Counted from the stretch's first letter, positions 23,131 to 35,560 are shown. The stretch: DNA of 64,000 nt from Membranipora membranacea (GCA_914767715.1 OU612069.1:27029387-27093386), one strand, 5' to 3'. Translations and numbers: made by a program. The notes: generated from the sequence alone by a model not told the origin.

Positions 23131-24766
23131 TCCTGTCATGGACATATACCAGTATTAACAGTATATACAGGGAGACCTCCGTTTGCTTGCACACTAATTC
23201 TAATGTCAAATACTGGCATCTTCACACCCATTCCAAATGTGTATACTTCTACCATGTGTCACCGCTGGTCATTATGACACTTAATCTCACCAAGTAGCGC
23301 ACCACAGAAAAGCATAAACATAGTCAAATTAACAATCAAACCAATTTTAACTTGGTATTGATGCCAGTTGATGTTTCTGATAGACAATCTCAGGCTGTCA
23401 AACACCCTTGTCTGTCCATCGGCAGAATTTACGTTGGACCCTGCGATCTAATGTTGAGCCTCTGAGTTGATTGAAGAATTTATGCAACATTTCGTTCAAT
23501 ATCACCTGTCATAAACCAGTCTTCCTGCTTAAGTATATATAGTGAACCCTGCGCTCTGCCTGAATACTGTCTGTAACTGCATAGTCCGAGTTATCTGTTT
23601 AATTTTTCCTGCTCAAAGGAATCCATCAGGTTCACCAAGAGTTATCTTCTGTGTCCATAAAGGAGGACAACTCCATATTTTTTTTTCTTTGGATAAAATA
23701 CATTTCAGGACACTTTCAATTTATGCTTTCGAAGACTTCGCATTAGCCCTAAATATTTGTTCAACTTTCGATTGTTTTTCATAAAATTGATACCGACCTT
23801 TTTCAGTTTTTTCAACGGTATTTTCTTTCTTTGAGTTACTCTGTCGAAAGATTTGAAGCTCTTCTAACTGATATCATAAATTTGGTCTATCTCAACGCAT
23901 TTGTAGTTTCATTTTTTTTATCAGTTGTATATCTCCTCTATTAGAAAGTTAAGTTACAAATTTGAAGCTCGTAATAACCCTCTCCTCTAGTGAGGTTCCT
24001 GGTAGAAGAAGATGATTTCCGCTTCTGTTGTGATTGTGTGTAAGCCGAGGGTACATCTCACTTATTTATTTATGATTATTAAGCATGAAATTGTCATCTG
24101 AGATCAACTCAGCTAAAGAACCAGGCAATGATAATTCATATTAGTTAGCCGCACGTAGAAACTCAGAGGGGATAGCGCTGACAGAAGGTTCCTGAGCGGC
24201 TTCACTTCTTCTTTGTAGGAGGCGTCACGTGCTAGCACACACCATTAGCACACATTACTATTTCCAAGCATTCACACACAATTTGATAACTTACTCCATA
24301 ATGGCTGAGTCCAACCAACACTTCATTGAGATATGCCTGTCTCTGAATTATCAGGTGCTGCTTGCAGTACATCTCCACCAGTGTTGGTACTATAATGACA
24401 ACTCACCTAGTTTAGGTTCATCATTTTCCTACAACATCTTGAAATTGGAAAACTATCGGTTAATTTCTTCCACTGTCTTCTGCTAATGGCATCAGTGAGT
24501 TGATACGTAGCTCGACCAGCGAAACCAGTTTTGTTATGGTTTTACTGTTGCAGTGGTAGTTGAAACCGAGGTCAATCCATTTCACATGAAGGTTCGTGTG
24601 GATAGGTAGGAATTATAACACTCTTTTCCTTTGGTAGATCACAATAATCTGCATCTTGCATTGTATCTCAGGTTGTCTCAAATTGACTGGCTGCATACGT
24701 CTCCAGATCGCGTCGCTAACGTCGTGGACTAACCCACGGACAGTAGATGCCCCGAGTCAGTAACGC

Positions 24767-24943
24767 TTATGAATGGTCTCGTAGTTTGCTCCTGTTGTCA
24801 GGTGCCTTTGGATTTAGAACTGCAACAAAAATGTTCTTTATCCGCTTCTCCCGAGTTCTGGCCAACATTTCACGTACTTCCTTGCTCTCTGGTGTAGTCT
24901 GGACATATTTTATCTCTGTCTCAGCAGCTGCATCACTAGGAAC
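24767..24943 (-). CDS. Exon of an unrecognised TE-like protein
   Basis: After the acceptor AAATTTTTAG the frame reads VPSDAAAETEIKYVQTT, ESKEVREMLARTREKRIK and NIFVAVLNPKAPDN, then closes at TAA 24767-24769. It starts in phase 0, matching the end of the exon at 25113-25330 upstream. The basic helix with TREKR is reminiscent of a recurrent motif in uncharacterised repetitive proteins of invertebrates, but I cannot name it. The stop may be genuine or a decay mutation. Confidence 0.5.
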   Translation of the reverse strand, partial: VPSDAAAETEIKYVQTTPESKEVREMLARTREKRIKNIFVAVLNPKAPDNRSKLRDHS

Positions 24944-25112
24944 CTAAAAATTTAGCCACATATTGATGGACTTCAGTGTTGTAATACGTTTGTTGTGTAG
25001 CAGTGCTATTACATTGCACTAAGATTCTGATTCAGTTGACCCAATTACAACAGTGTGTGAGAAACTAGTATTTTGTTTATTGACAAGAGATAACAGATAT
25101 AATTTGCTGTAC

Positions 25113-25330
25113 CTTGCTTCTTTTCATAGGTGATGGCGGTGGAATAGCTTCTGCAGCAGCACTTGAAGTAATCATTGGCCTTTTCTTGGCTGTAGTGTAT
25201 TTCTGCCTCATCACTAGTACCTCAGGGCTCACTAGGTTCTTTCGATAGTTTTTGAGTTTTTGTTTGAGCTTCTTCCGCCAACGATCATGTGTGGTGCCGA
25301 TTTCTCGCCAATGGTTTTGATATATCTCAT
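25113..25330 (-). CDS. Basic exon upstream of 24767-24943
   Basis: Acceptor ATTCTTAG, 218 bases open, donor GCAAG|GTACAG. The peptide is EIYQNHWREIGTTHDRW, then RKKLKQKLKNYRKNLVS, then a proline/serine tail ending PPPSPMKRSK. It ends in phase 0 and joins the next exon without a break. The high Lys/Arg content and predicted helix suggest a nucleic-acid or coiled-coil contact. There is no initiator in this exon, so a 5' part is missing. The product is unknown. Confidence 0.5.
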
Positions 25331-27256
25331 CTAAGAATGCAGAAACAAGAACTATTATACTTAACTAAGTGCCTGCACGGGACCTATCGACACTTCTAGA
25401 TCTGATGGAACAAGTGACATTGTAAGAATTTGTAGAGCCTCTCAGTGCCCACAATTAGTTAACTTCTCATATTATTGGAGGGTGATCAAATCAGTTATGG
25501 GGAATTTCTGTTGGATCATTTCCGCACTTTTCACAACAGCTTTGCAAATCTAAGAAGAGAGGCACAGACTACCATCAGTTAATGCCATATTTACCCCCAT
25601 TCACTTCTTAGTTCATGGCATTATCGGGCATTTGAAATTCCTCAAGTACTTAAAATTCTGTTTCACTTTGATTTTACAGCAACCAGTTCACCCTCGAAGC
25701 ATTCGAATCCAACCACACTTTCCAAAGGGTTGAGAAGATAGTCATTGAACTCGGGCTTGGTTCCTGATGTGCTGTAAATACTTAGAACCCGACCTATAAA
25801 AAAAACTCTCTCTCGTTCCTGAAAATCAGTTGCCTCTACTAAGTTAGAATCTGAAAACTTTTAATACTGATCTTTGTCCGTAGGTACATATGACTGAGAA
25901 ATAAAAATTATATAACCCTGATATGATCATAATAACAATGATAAAATCTGTCCAGGGGACCACCGACCGACTGACTGATTCTGTTAATGGCAGACAGTAT
26001 AGGAAGGTATATGCGCAGCTTTAAACAGTATAGGCTGACATCTTGTGAGGGACAAATAGCCCAACCAATCACTTCCCTCGACTCTTTCAAATTTTTGCCT
26101 TACCTCCTTTTCGTTGCAGGCTTTTCATTATTTCTGTTTCTACACTAGATGAGCACCTTCTCTTTTTTTGCGCTTATGAACCACCCAGAATCCTGTAATC
26201 ATGCAGAGGTAATCCTTTGTAGAGACTCGAGCTCCTGCTTCATAATTTGATACCTTTTGGTAAGTTTCGCAGTTTACGGATCCAACCGCTGGAAGGGATT
26301 TTGGTTGTTCTTTTTTTCAGGTTTTATAAGAAGCTCTTTGTCGCTGTCTTCAGCTGTGGTTCCCTGACCCTCTGTATACAAGACAGAATAAGAGAATGTA
26401 ATAGCTAACCTCAGAATTATGTGTGCGTCTCATAGCAAAGCTGGTCCATTCCTCTTTCCCTTATATTTATTTTACACTTGTCATGTCATCTTCCTCTAAC
26501 AACTGAGGTGAAATCTCCCTCTGGTCTGTAATTTTATGTAGTGTCTCTTTGCTCAGCTTAATGGTTGCGTTCAAAGATGGATGAGCTGCTGCTATCATCT
26601 TTCCCGTTCGGGTTATGAATTCTCATCTCCCAGCCAATGAACAGAGACTGCAGATCCAAGCCAATCAAGGAATTCCGGGTCAAGAGCATATTTTCTATCT
26701 GTGGCCTCAAATATATGCATAAACTGACCAGAACTTGCAATGCATTAAGCATGACATGATCCTCAGCAGACACATTTTTGTTCAGCATGATACAGTATTT
26801 TAATGGATAAGTTGTTTATTATTTCTATATCCTGTATGGCCGGTATCCTACGTTTAAAGCCTAACTACTCACATGCTTTACAGGTAGACACCCACGAACC
26901 CCGAATTTGTATCCGTCATGTGGTGGCTTGTAATCTGTGCAATCTGTGCAATCTATGCATCGCTGCCTCTCTCGATTCCTTCAATCTTTCATCTGTCAAA
27001 TATAAATTAATTTGAAGTTTGCAGACTCAGACACTTACTATGTAAACCATCAGATAGGTTTTACATAAAGGCATTATTATTATTATGAGATGATATGTGC
27101 CAGATATTATGACATTGTTGACAATAACACTGAATACACATTGAATCTGAATTGAGGAAACAAATTAAATTTGTACAAAGGTCATAGAAAGAAGTGTAAT
27201 TTCTATTTTTATAAAAACAAAACAAGCACATTAGAATGAGGATGCTGCATTATTAG
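25331..27256. other. Mostly non-coding, one ambiguous open segment
   Basis: On the minus strand at about 26600-26720 two frames are open. One reads GQFMHIFEATDRKYALDPEF followed by LDWLGSAVSVHWLGDEN and looks protein-like, but no splice site or family confirms it. Confidence 0.3.
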
Positions 27257-27378
27257 TAATACTGCGAGTTTATCTATGTTTGGTTCTTAAGTTAATATCT
27301 CTTCAATATTCTGAGTAATATTGCAAATTTATCTACGTTTGGTTCTTGAGCTGGTAGCCCTTCAACATCCTGAGTATA
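27257..27378. repeat. Two-copy tandem repeat of about 60 bases
   Basis: TTTATCTATGTTTGGTTCTT and TTTATCTACGTTTGGTTCTT lie one unit apart, with TCTTCAATATTCTGAG and CTTCAACATCCTGAG after them. On the minus strand both units share the peptide pattern EPN(V/I)DK(F/L)A, so this may be a duplicated piece of coding sequence. Confidence 0.6.
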
Positions 27379-27767
27379 ATCCCTACACATCAAAATAAAA
27401 AAAGAGGATATCATTGGTTATAGTAGTAGTGATGATAATGATTCTGAGCGGGTTCCGCACCAACCTCGACCCAGTACCACTGGGTCACATTGCATACAAA
27501 GAAGGAAAAGAATTTTTTTAGACGTATTATGTGAAGTTGTTAATAAATCAATCTCCAGTTATATTTTTTTTCGTCAGTGATACGATTAGTGTACATAATC
27601 GTTGATGGAGCTGCCACGTTAGAATACCAATTATACAAACCATTACGGTTTAACCTATTCAACAAGTAGTTGAGAAGGTGAGAGAAAATTGCGGAGCATG
27701 AGAACGAATATATAAAAAAAAAGAATTTTTAAAAGAAAATAAGGGAGGAATGAAATATTAAACGTAC

Positions 27768-27933
27768 CTTGTTCTACTACGGCCCGGCAATTAGGGCAGG
27801 TAGGTAAATCTTGTTGCGTGCCCTGCAAAAAGGGTAACAGCGCCGGGTCCAGCACGGCAGACAGAAGGTGTGGGTACAGTTCAGTGTGATAAATGAGGTT
27901 ATATCTTCCACGCATATAGAACAATATGCCATA
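27768..27933 (-). pseudogene. RING-finger exon with a one-base frameshift
   Basis: Acceptor TTTTTTATTTTAG and donor GAACAAG|GTACGT bound 166 bases. One frame gives CSICVEDITSFITLNCTHTF then CLPCW, that is C-x2-C ... C-x-H-x2-C-x2-C. The next frame gives DLPTCPNCRAVVEQ, the final C-x2-C pair. Together they carry seven Cys and one His in RING order with normal spacing. A single-base shift near CCCTTTTTGCAG separates the halves. RING domains act as E3 ubiquitin ligases. Here the domain may belong to a host gene or a transposon. The shift could be a homopolymer sequencing error in TTTTT, in which case the exon is intact. Confidence 0.65.
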
Positions 27934-28779
27934 CTAAAATAAAAAAAGATGAAACAAATATAAATTAACGTGGGCAATGGAATAAAAATTACTGAACACC
28001 GGTTTGACGTGTTGAGGAAATAAATAAAGTGGATATTTCAGCGCCATTATAATGTAATGATTGTGTTATTGAAATCATAATATACCGAGTTTTTATTACC
28101 TAATTTTTTTTATTTTAACTCATCATAAGAGAATGACTATGTAGCATTGACATCACATGTTTGTTGTCGCTGTCTGGTGTAGAGTCTAACATATTGGTAT
28201 TTTGGTATTCTTAGTGTGAACCAAAACTCTATGTATATTACAGTATTAAATATATAAATTATCCAGTAACTCTGAGGCTGAGCTCATATAATGATAGTAA
28301 ACAAATGATAGCTATAGTTAAATGGTTTGATGACCCTTGATGCTAATACACAGGGAAATAGGTTTCAAGTTTAACCTAATGTTTAATAGCCTTATTTTTG
28401 CCTATGCACTCTATAGCAGTGTGGAAGCCACACAAAATCTCAGTAGGGTATAATAATTTGGTCGGATATTCGGATATTCTGATTGCAGACTCGGAAAACA
28501 TAGATAATAATATACCACAATCCCGGAACCTGATACATGTAGCAAAATGGGATCTCTGGGTTGATTTTGCATTTCAGGGTTTGATTTCAGGGTTTGTGGT
28601 CCTTTATCCATTGTGTTTTACAGCTCAGTTCTACAGTCAGCGTTTTAACAATCAATATGAACTCTTGTCTGTTGGCCTGACTCTCACTTCTCGATGAATA
28701 TCATATCAAGACGAATAACAGAAAATAGTGGAAATAGTATTTAATTGGAAGATACTCTACCAACAAACAAATTGCATAC

Positions 28780-28962
28780 CTTTACAGAACCATCATTGAG
28801 CCACTGATTCTTGTAGGTCTTAACACTCTCGGACTCATCTGTCTGAATCTTGCTTTTCTGCATAATACCTAGAGAGTCAGCTATTGCAGACATCATCATC
28901 ATTGTTTCCTTTTCTTTGTCAGTTTGTGATCTCCGTTGGCAAAATCTCTGCTTGTCTTCCAT
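28780..28962 (-). CDS. Exon of an unrecognised protein
   Basis: The frame from ATG 28962 reads MEDKQRFCQRRSQTDKEKE, then IADSLGIMQKSKIQTDESES, then TYKNQWLNDGSVK, and ends exactly at a good donor, AAG|GTATGC. It may extend upstream to an acceptor in AAAACCAG about 30 bases away. The charged, helical composition fits a linker or Myb/MADF-type TE protein. The final phase (0) does not match the RING exon, so at least one exon would lie between them if they belong together. Confidence 0.35.
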
Positions 28963-30459
28963 TGTATAACACTCCTTCAGCTGACCTGGTTTTGCGCTTC
29001 TTTATAGTGTCCTTGTTTCTCGTTCTATGCCATGTTGAGCTGTATGATGGTCAGAAGCCTTCTCTATCACAGACCCAATGCCCTTGCATTCTTCGTTGGA
29101 TGACCGCTCAGAAGTGATCTCAAGGAGCTGCTCCTATATCTTTCCTTAAAAGCTGTATAGTGTGTTGCTGAAGCAGGACCAGCAGCAGGAGCGGAGTTGC
29201 TGCGTTTCAAAAACAATAATGAAACTTAATTTATAATAATCTAACACTGCCCACAGAAAGTAAGAGTGTGTTGCCTCTGCTCATGTTTTGAAAGCTCTGC
29301 AAAATTGTCTGAATGAAATGAGAGTTATAAGATGTGTCCTCTGCATTATGTAAAACATTGATGAATGATGATTTACAGAGTAGATATATGTATTTATTTT
29401 TTTCGGCTTTACATCCGGAATTCTCTCTGATATTTCCTGGTAAAGTAGGGGTAACCAGGGCACCGCGGGCCCGAAACCACAAGATTTCATGCCAACGCAA
29501 CAGTTTTCCAGATACAACCCTCAAACTTTGCTATATCATACTTTGATTTGTGGGCTACAATATGAATTCACTGAAAATACTGTCAAATGGTAACACAAGC
29601 CATGGGATACTTTCTCTGCACCCTCTACAAGTGGAAGTAAACAAGACCCAAAATTCTCAGTAAAAATAGTACGAAGTGTTCTAAAAATTAATAGCTACCG
29701 GCAAGCTCTCTTCAAAATCTGCTGCCTATAAACAAGAATTTTGATTTTCAAATTTCATAGAGGTTAAAGCTGTGTTAACGTTGAAGCAATTCGCAACTTC
29801 CAACTGCAACTCACAACTTTCCACCAATCAGTTTCTGAGGTTGAGTCTGTGTCTAAGATACTTGTTTGTTCACATCACGCAACAGTAACAGTCTCAAGTG
29901 TATTGCAACAACAAAATTGCAAGGCAAGCAAAATTGTTTCAATGTAAACACAGTCATATTTTGTATGATATTTTTATGTCAACAACAAATTCTTATTATG
30001 TTAATCAGATCAATTATAATTATATATTCTCTATGTATTCAGATCAATTAATAAATTAATCATCAATCAATAATCAGTTACCTGGATAGACTCTTCTTAT
30101 AGCAGCCTGTTGTGCAGCAGAATCATCTGACATCTAGTATGGCAGCTGAAAACCTGGATCATTCTTCAAGTGCTAAAGGAAAGCTGATTTGGTAACTGTG
30201 TCTTCCTTGTAGGTCAGAAACAAAGCAGCGGGTTGATACGCTTCATTTGTGAAGACAGCTACCATGTATAGTATGTTTTTGCGAGTGTTGTTCAAATTGT
30301 ATGTGGCATCTATCATACATCTCCGGTAGTTGTGCCGTCAAACTTTCCATGATAAGAAACCCCTGGGCAGGGTCAACAATATCCTGATTGCTGAAAGTCG
30401 TTCTTTCTTGCTGTTTGCTGCATGAGAAAGAAATGAAAGATGGTTATGCTTTCTAAGGT
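28963..30459. other. No gene supported
   Basis: A minus-strand frame near 29524-29231 (VSGKLLRWHEILWFRARG) has some protein character, but it overlaps open frames on the other strand and has no splice support. Confidence 0.3.
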
Positions 30460-30600
30460 TTCACAAAGCTTTAAATTTTTGCTCCATGCATGTTCCATTC
30501 ATTGATCGTTATTGATCAAATTAATAGATTTTTTTTTTTTTTACTTTTTTACAGCAGTAGTTTCTCTCTTCTCTTCTCTCTCTGATAACTGATAACATAA
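30460..30600. repeat. Repeated TE module, copy B (short)
   Basis: TTATTGATCAAATTAATAGA followed by a T-rich run and TTTTTTACAGCAGTAG matches 38350-38402 (GTATTGATCAAACCAATCAG ... TTTTTTTACAACAGTAG) in the same orientation. Similarity continues weakly to about 30650. Confidence 0.5.
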
Positions 30601-31158
30601 TTATTTGTGTTTGTTGACAATAGAATATCACCCGCCTCCGATAGAAAGGTCATTTATAATCTTCAAGTTTCTCTAGGTGTTCCTCTCTTACAGTCTTGCT
30701 GATGCTAGCGTTAATGTCATGGCAGTGCTTGGGGATCGAGATATACACTTTTAGCGTGTTATAATGCTAACTGTTCCTAGTTTCTCGTTTCTCTGGGCTA
30801 CACGGTCCTTCTCAGATGTTACAGTCTTGAAGCGACAGCCTTTTTGGTTTTATTTCCAATGCATATAATGTTCGTTTGTCTAGAGTTCCCGTGTCGTGCA
30901 TCAGACAGGATATCTATTGCTTGTTTCCTTTCTCGCTCTCCTTGGTAAGAACACTGCTCACAGAGTTTATCAATCGCCTTAAGAATGAAATATTAAAGTT
31001 ATTATCAAACTATTATTGTCTACTGGGCAAGATCAGAGATTATTATCATTTATGGTATGTAATTGTATATAATTGGACTTACTCTCTGAACATTAAGTTT
31101 TATCAACTTTGATGATACTCGAGAAACTGAATAACAAATTTTTAAAACCAGATTATAA

Positions 31159-31590
31159 CTACATAGTAGATAGAGTGGTTGTTAAAGCCTCGCCAAATGA
31201 CTGAATGTAAGCATGGAGCACAAAACCGTTCTTTGTTGTAAATTCATCATGATGTATCTTTGTAACAGTAACAGTAACAGTAAAGATAGCCATGGTAACG
31301 AACCGTGAAATAGAAAACAAAATTATTGTACTTGACTGGTTACATGGGCTGTCAGTTTGAAACGCAGTGAAATCACAGTCTCTCCCGACAGGGTATATTG
31401 ATAGATCATTACAGTCAGATTCAGAGCCTGGTACTATCAGCTTGCAGTGAGATTTAGGCTCGGTGACTTCAAAGGCGAGTTTTTCAAATATAACCCACTG
31501 CGATTGTAGGTCTAATATCTTGAGGATTTTTACAAACTCTGGTAATTCCAGGTACCCTCGACTCAACTTCCATGCGAGGACATGGTTTTC
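31159..31590 (-). CDS. Open exon-like block, product unknown
   Basis: A long minus-strand frame reads AQENHVLAWKLSRGYLELPE, then KILDLQSQWVIFEKLAFEV, then KSHCKLIVPGSESDCNDL and GRDCDFTAFQTDSPCNQ. Composition is protein-like through the SPC segment and degrades afterwards, where GTAACC could be a donor. There are four cysteines in the second half and no recognised domain. It lies downstream, in minus-strand order, of the exons at 33540-34326 and could be a later exon of the same relic. Confidence 0.35.
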   Translation of the reverse strand, partial: ENHVLAWKLSRGYLELPEFVKILKILDLQSQWVIFEKLAFEVTEPKSHCKLIVPGSESDCNDLSIYPVGRDCDFTAFQTDSPCNQSSTIILFSISRFVTMAIFTVTVTVTKIHHDEFTTKNGFVLHAYIQSFGEALTTTLSTM

Positions 31591-31599
31591 TTGTGCTTA

Positions 31600-32640
31600 G
31601 CACCCTCAATTTCCACATTTTCAATGCAGTAAATAATCTCATCATCATCAAGTACTGGGTACTGCTGCTTAACTAGCACCTTAAGTTGGCGAAATAAAAG
31701 AAGTCTTGAATTGCAATTAGCTCACCTTAGGACTGTAAGCGATGTCCTATACCAGACATGAAAGCTAATATGACGCCCAACGCAATGATGTCTACAGGTT
31801 TCACATTGTTGGCATGAACTCCCACTCTACGCACGAGTTTAGAAAGCTCCCAAACCTGTGAAAGAAAATGATAATAATGTGTAGCCGTACATTAATAGAA
31901 AAATGATGTATATATAAATTATGTTTATTTACTAATTAGTAACTTATTATTGCTGTCAGGCTTCAAAAACTGTACTAAAAATCGATGATTGGGTTTCTCC
32001 AACATAGGAAACAACTTGCTCAGCACCTAATTGGCCTGAAGGAAATCTACGCCTAGCTCGCAACAAATTTTGGTGGTTTCTCTTATTAGGACATACTGCA
32101 TGAAATCTAACATGATGAATGTATGGGTTATTAACGGATATCCAACATTGCTAAGTTGTTCAGCCAGCAGAGGGAATTGACACAACGACTTACCAGAACC
32201 TCATCAGGAAATACAAGAGGTCCAAATCTGTATTCTGTCTAAACCTGTTTTTTTTTTCACACCTGAATGTGTCTGCTGTGAGAGTGAGGCTGATAACATG
32301 GCTCCAGCACCAGCTGTTTTTATGTTGATGGAGTCTTTTTTTCTGTCATACCAGTTTATGTTGATGATCAACAAATATCTTTTGCGGTCTGAAAGTTCAG
32401 GCGGTGTCAGACATTAATAGTATACTGCATCAGTTTGATGGTGACCTTTTGAGCAATTTGAAAATCCTTTCCTTTTAAGCGAATGCAGCAATACTCCGAT
32501 TGCTTTGTTCTGTCTGCTTTCCATGCTGGATGGCTGGGAGGTGACTGACGTCATTAAGATATGGGTTGCTGTTTATCAAATGTGACGTGTCCTGGCTTTA
32601 AGTGACTTCATTCTCTTGTGTATACCATATAAGTTTGATG
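31600..32640. other. No gene supported
   Basis: Only short open frames; nothing with splice or family support. Confidence 0.35.
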
Positions 32641-32649
32641 CTGTCAACC

Positions 32650-33373
32650 CATGGGCCCCTGGGACTTACATGTCTTTACTTAGCTAATGTACACTATCAA
32701 CCACCCAAAAAACACCAAACAGGAAAAGACACAAATTTTTTTTTGTTTACAACCTACCTTGAAATCTCTCACACAAACTCGCTCATCCTTCCTCTTTCAT
32801 TTGCTTCAGGTTTGAAGTTTCTAGCACAAAAAGAGCTGACTTTATGGACCAGAGAAAAAAATACTTCTACAAAATTCACAAAAACCTGAGTAGGCTGAAA
32901 TGGCTGCATGAGTATTGACATCCCCACATGATTATTGTACTTTTTTTTTATTTCACTAAATTGGTTCTTTTTACACTCATATATGAGTTCTGAATTATAT
33001 TAATTAATTTTTAAGCTTCTAATAAACTATGAGAAATCATATATGAGTGCAAAAAGAACCGATTTAGTGAAATAAAAAAAAAGTACAATAATCATGTGGG
33101 GATGTCAATACTCATGCAGCCATTTCAGCCTACTCAGGTTTTTTTGAATTTTGTAGAAGTATTTTTTTCTCTGGTCCATAAAGTCAGCTCTGTTTGTGCG
33201 AGAAACTTCAAACCTGAAGCAAATGAAAGAGGAAGGATGAGTGAGTTAGTGTGAGAGATTTCAAGGTAGGTTGTAAACAACAAAAAATTTGTGTCTTACC
33301 CTGTTTGGTGTTTGTTGGGTGGTTGATAGTGGACATTGGCAAAGTAAAGACATGTAACTCCCAGGGGCCCATG
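32650..33373. mobile_element. Foldback element with about 340-bp arms
   Basis: The left arm begins CATGGGCCCCTGGGACTTAC and the right arm ends with its near-complement. Arms pair almost completely through AGAGCTGACTTTATGGACCA, GGCTGAAATGGCTGCATGAG and GTACTTTTTTTTTATTTCAC to a spacer of about 50 bases near 32990-33040. No coding frame survives on both arms. The arms are nearly identical, so the insertion or a recent gene conversion is young. Confidence 0.85.
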
Positions 33374-33539
33374 TGTCAACCTACCTTTTCTGGCTAATTC
33401 CATTCCTCATTTTCACTTTGTCAACAGGATGTTTGAGCATGGTATCAAACACTCTCAGTTGTACTCAATTTATATTGACCAATTGGCTATATTAGAATAA
33501 TAATTTGATATTTTGATGCCAAATAGAAGTATCACCTAC

Positions 33540-34326
33540 ATGTGGGTCTCTGTTGAGCAAGAACAACTAAAGCGCATAATGATATACAATGTACACATCC
33601 TTTTCCAGCTATGAAGAAAGCTTGGATTCCCCTTTAGGATAAGATTTCTCTTGGGTTTTCTCTTTTGCTTCTCAGTTGCATAGAGCAAGAAGGGAACTGG
33701 AATGTCACTCTTCCTGACATTGCATCTCATTCTAGGAAAGCTTTCTTGGAGTTTCCCCAGAAAGAAGTCACTGTAAATAAAATGTGAAGTGCTTGTAATA
33801 AATATTTGGATGTTACCGTATCATAGTTCATGGCTAGTAATGTTACACAATCATACACAGAGATTATGATAATGATAATGGCATGAATGTGATTATTCTT
33901 ACATTGGATTGATCCCACTTATTCTTGACCTCAGCTTCTTGTGTTTGGTGACCAATTTATCAAGGACGGTCCTCAGCTGTAGTTGGTCAGCACACCTACG
34001 TGTGAAAGGATGTGTTTTAAAGATCAGTTATTAGGCGTTATCTATACATGAATTGTTACGATCAAGATTGTCATCCAATTTGCACATCCTCCAAATTTTT
34101 CCGTCGGTATGGATACGCAAACAGTATCAGAACAGAATGTGTTTTAAAAATGAGGCACAATTTGCAAGAAATAATTACCTACAAGTTATAATTAGGAACA
34201 TGATTACCCATGAGGTGGCCATGTAATTGATTCACTATCTTGTTCAGTGCTTTATCATTTTTAGCCATCAGATATATCATCACGTCTATTGGGAAGTCCA
34301 GCAATGTATAAAATGAAGTCTTACTT
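33540..34326 (-). CDS. Three phase-matched exons of an unrecognised protein
   Basis: Minus-strand exons 34326-34183, 33995-33903 and 33770-33540 join in phase. Exon 1 ends TT|GTAGGT and exon 2 supplies G (Leu codon). Exon 2 ends AT|GTAAGA and exon 3 supplies T (Ile codon). The joined peptide runs FYTLLDFPIDVMIYLMAKND, then VNQLHGHLMGNHVPNYNL, then CADQLQLRTVLDKLVTKHKK, then DFFLGKLQESFPRMRCNVRK and IPVPFLLYATEKQKRKPKRN. No domain is recognised. A MULE-type exon lies 1.2 kb upstream in the same direction (35561-35870), so these may be its downstream exons, but at least one connecting exon is needed to make the phases fit. Confidence 0.5.
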
Positions 34327-35560
34327 CTACAAACAAATCAGTACACTTATGACCCCTTTTACATATACCCATAAAATTAGTCTGACAACACCATATATCC
34401 TATCCAATATCTTCAAAAAGAACAAACTAAAAAATAATTATTAGTCATACAACAAAGTTGTATTACTTTTGTTTTGGTTGAGTTTATTATTATTTTGCAA
34501 CAAATTTAAAGCTTTCATCTGAATTCTATAAGTCAAGAACTACCAGACGGAATTTCTTCAAAATTGGACATGTATTCATACATATGTGTTCATTGGAAAT
34601 TTCGAAAAAATATTTTGATAATATGATAACTATTGGCAGCAGGCAGCATATAGCAACAGCACATTTAATGGTCTTATGTAGAAAAAAAGTTTTATTGCAT
34701 GATCAATGGCTTCAGCTGGGTGACGTCATCAATTTCAGTTTACTTTTAATTTATAAAAAACCTATCAAGAAAGGAAGCCAGTATTGATGATGATGCAATT
34801 GCCCGAAATTGAAACTAAAATAAATTGGTGAATCTTGTGAAATATTTTTTTTTCTATCTTTTATTGTTTGCCGTTCTTTTGGTTCAGCTTTATTAATATA
34901 TTATATGATGTATGACTTTATATTCACTTGTGAATATAGCCACGCCGGTTTTAGTTGAGTTTATTAGGAATACAACAAAGTTGTATTTCTTTGTTTTAGT
35001 AGGGTTTATTAGTCATACAACTTGCTATTGTATAATATTTGGTGAAAGAAATGTATTCATCTCACAAGCAACTTGGCCATCTCTGAGCCTCATACTAAGA
35101 AGATACTACCCTTATCTGTTATAAGATTGTGACAATGGCATTTGTATCGTCAAATTTGTTGTCAGAACATAATTTCCTTATCATCAATAACAAGCTGCAG
35201 AAAAAAAAACACATTTGCTAAGAGGGACAAATTACAATGAAATGAGATATAAGTAACAAGCAGAAATGTCACTGAGGCACTATAACATACCTCATCCCGA
35301 TTATTCTCTTCTACTTAAGTCATATCTCCATGTCTTCTGAGTCAAGTGGACATTAAAAGTGTCAGCAATTACTTAAGGTGAAGTAACTTTCCCATCACCA
35401 GTATCAAGACATGGGGTGATGAAATCAGCAGATGTATCATGATTGAGAATTTTGTTGTTCCATTTTCATTGGTATTTGATTTGCACTGTTAACTGTACCC
35501 AGCTATGATATGCTTAAAATGGAAATTAGCGTATAGTCAAACAATAGATGAATCATTCCA
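34327..35560. other. Probable intron or TE debris
   Basis: No supported exon. TTGTATTACTTTTGTTTTGG-type words recur at about 34455 and 34978, suggesting an old local duplication. Confidence 0.35.

Larger units (their letters stand above)
21960..24060 (-). repeat. Repeated TE module, copy A
   Basis: Matches 35910-38650 in the same orientation over several blocks: AGAGCCACTCTTAACCGCA, CAGGAAAGTTGTCTTCAAGT, AAAAGGTTCTGGCTGATGAT, and at the far end GATTGTGTGTAAGCCGAGGG. The minus strand carries exon relics, so it is recorded as a minus-strand module. A shorter third match is at about 30460-30600. Confidence 0.7.

Noticed and set aside
28398-28697. 99-codon plus-strand open frame
   Set aside because: No splice sites, no family resemblance, and it overlaps an open frame on the other strand.
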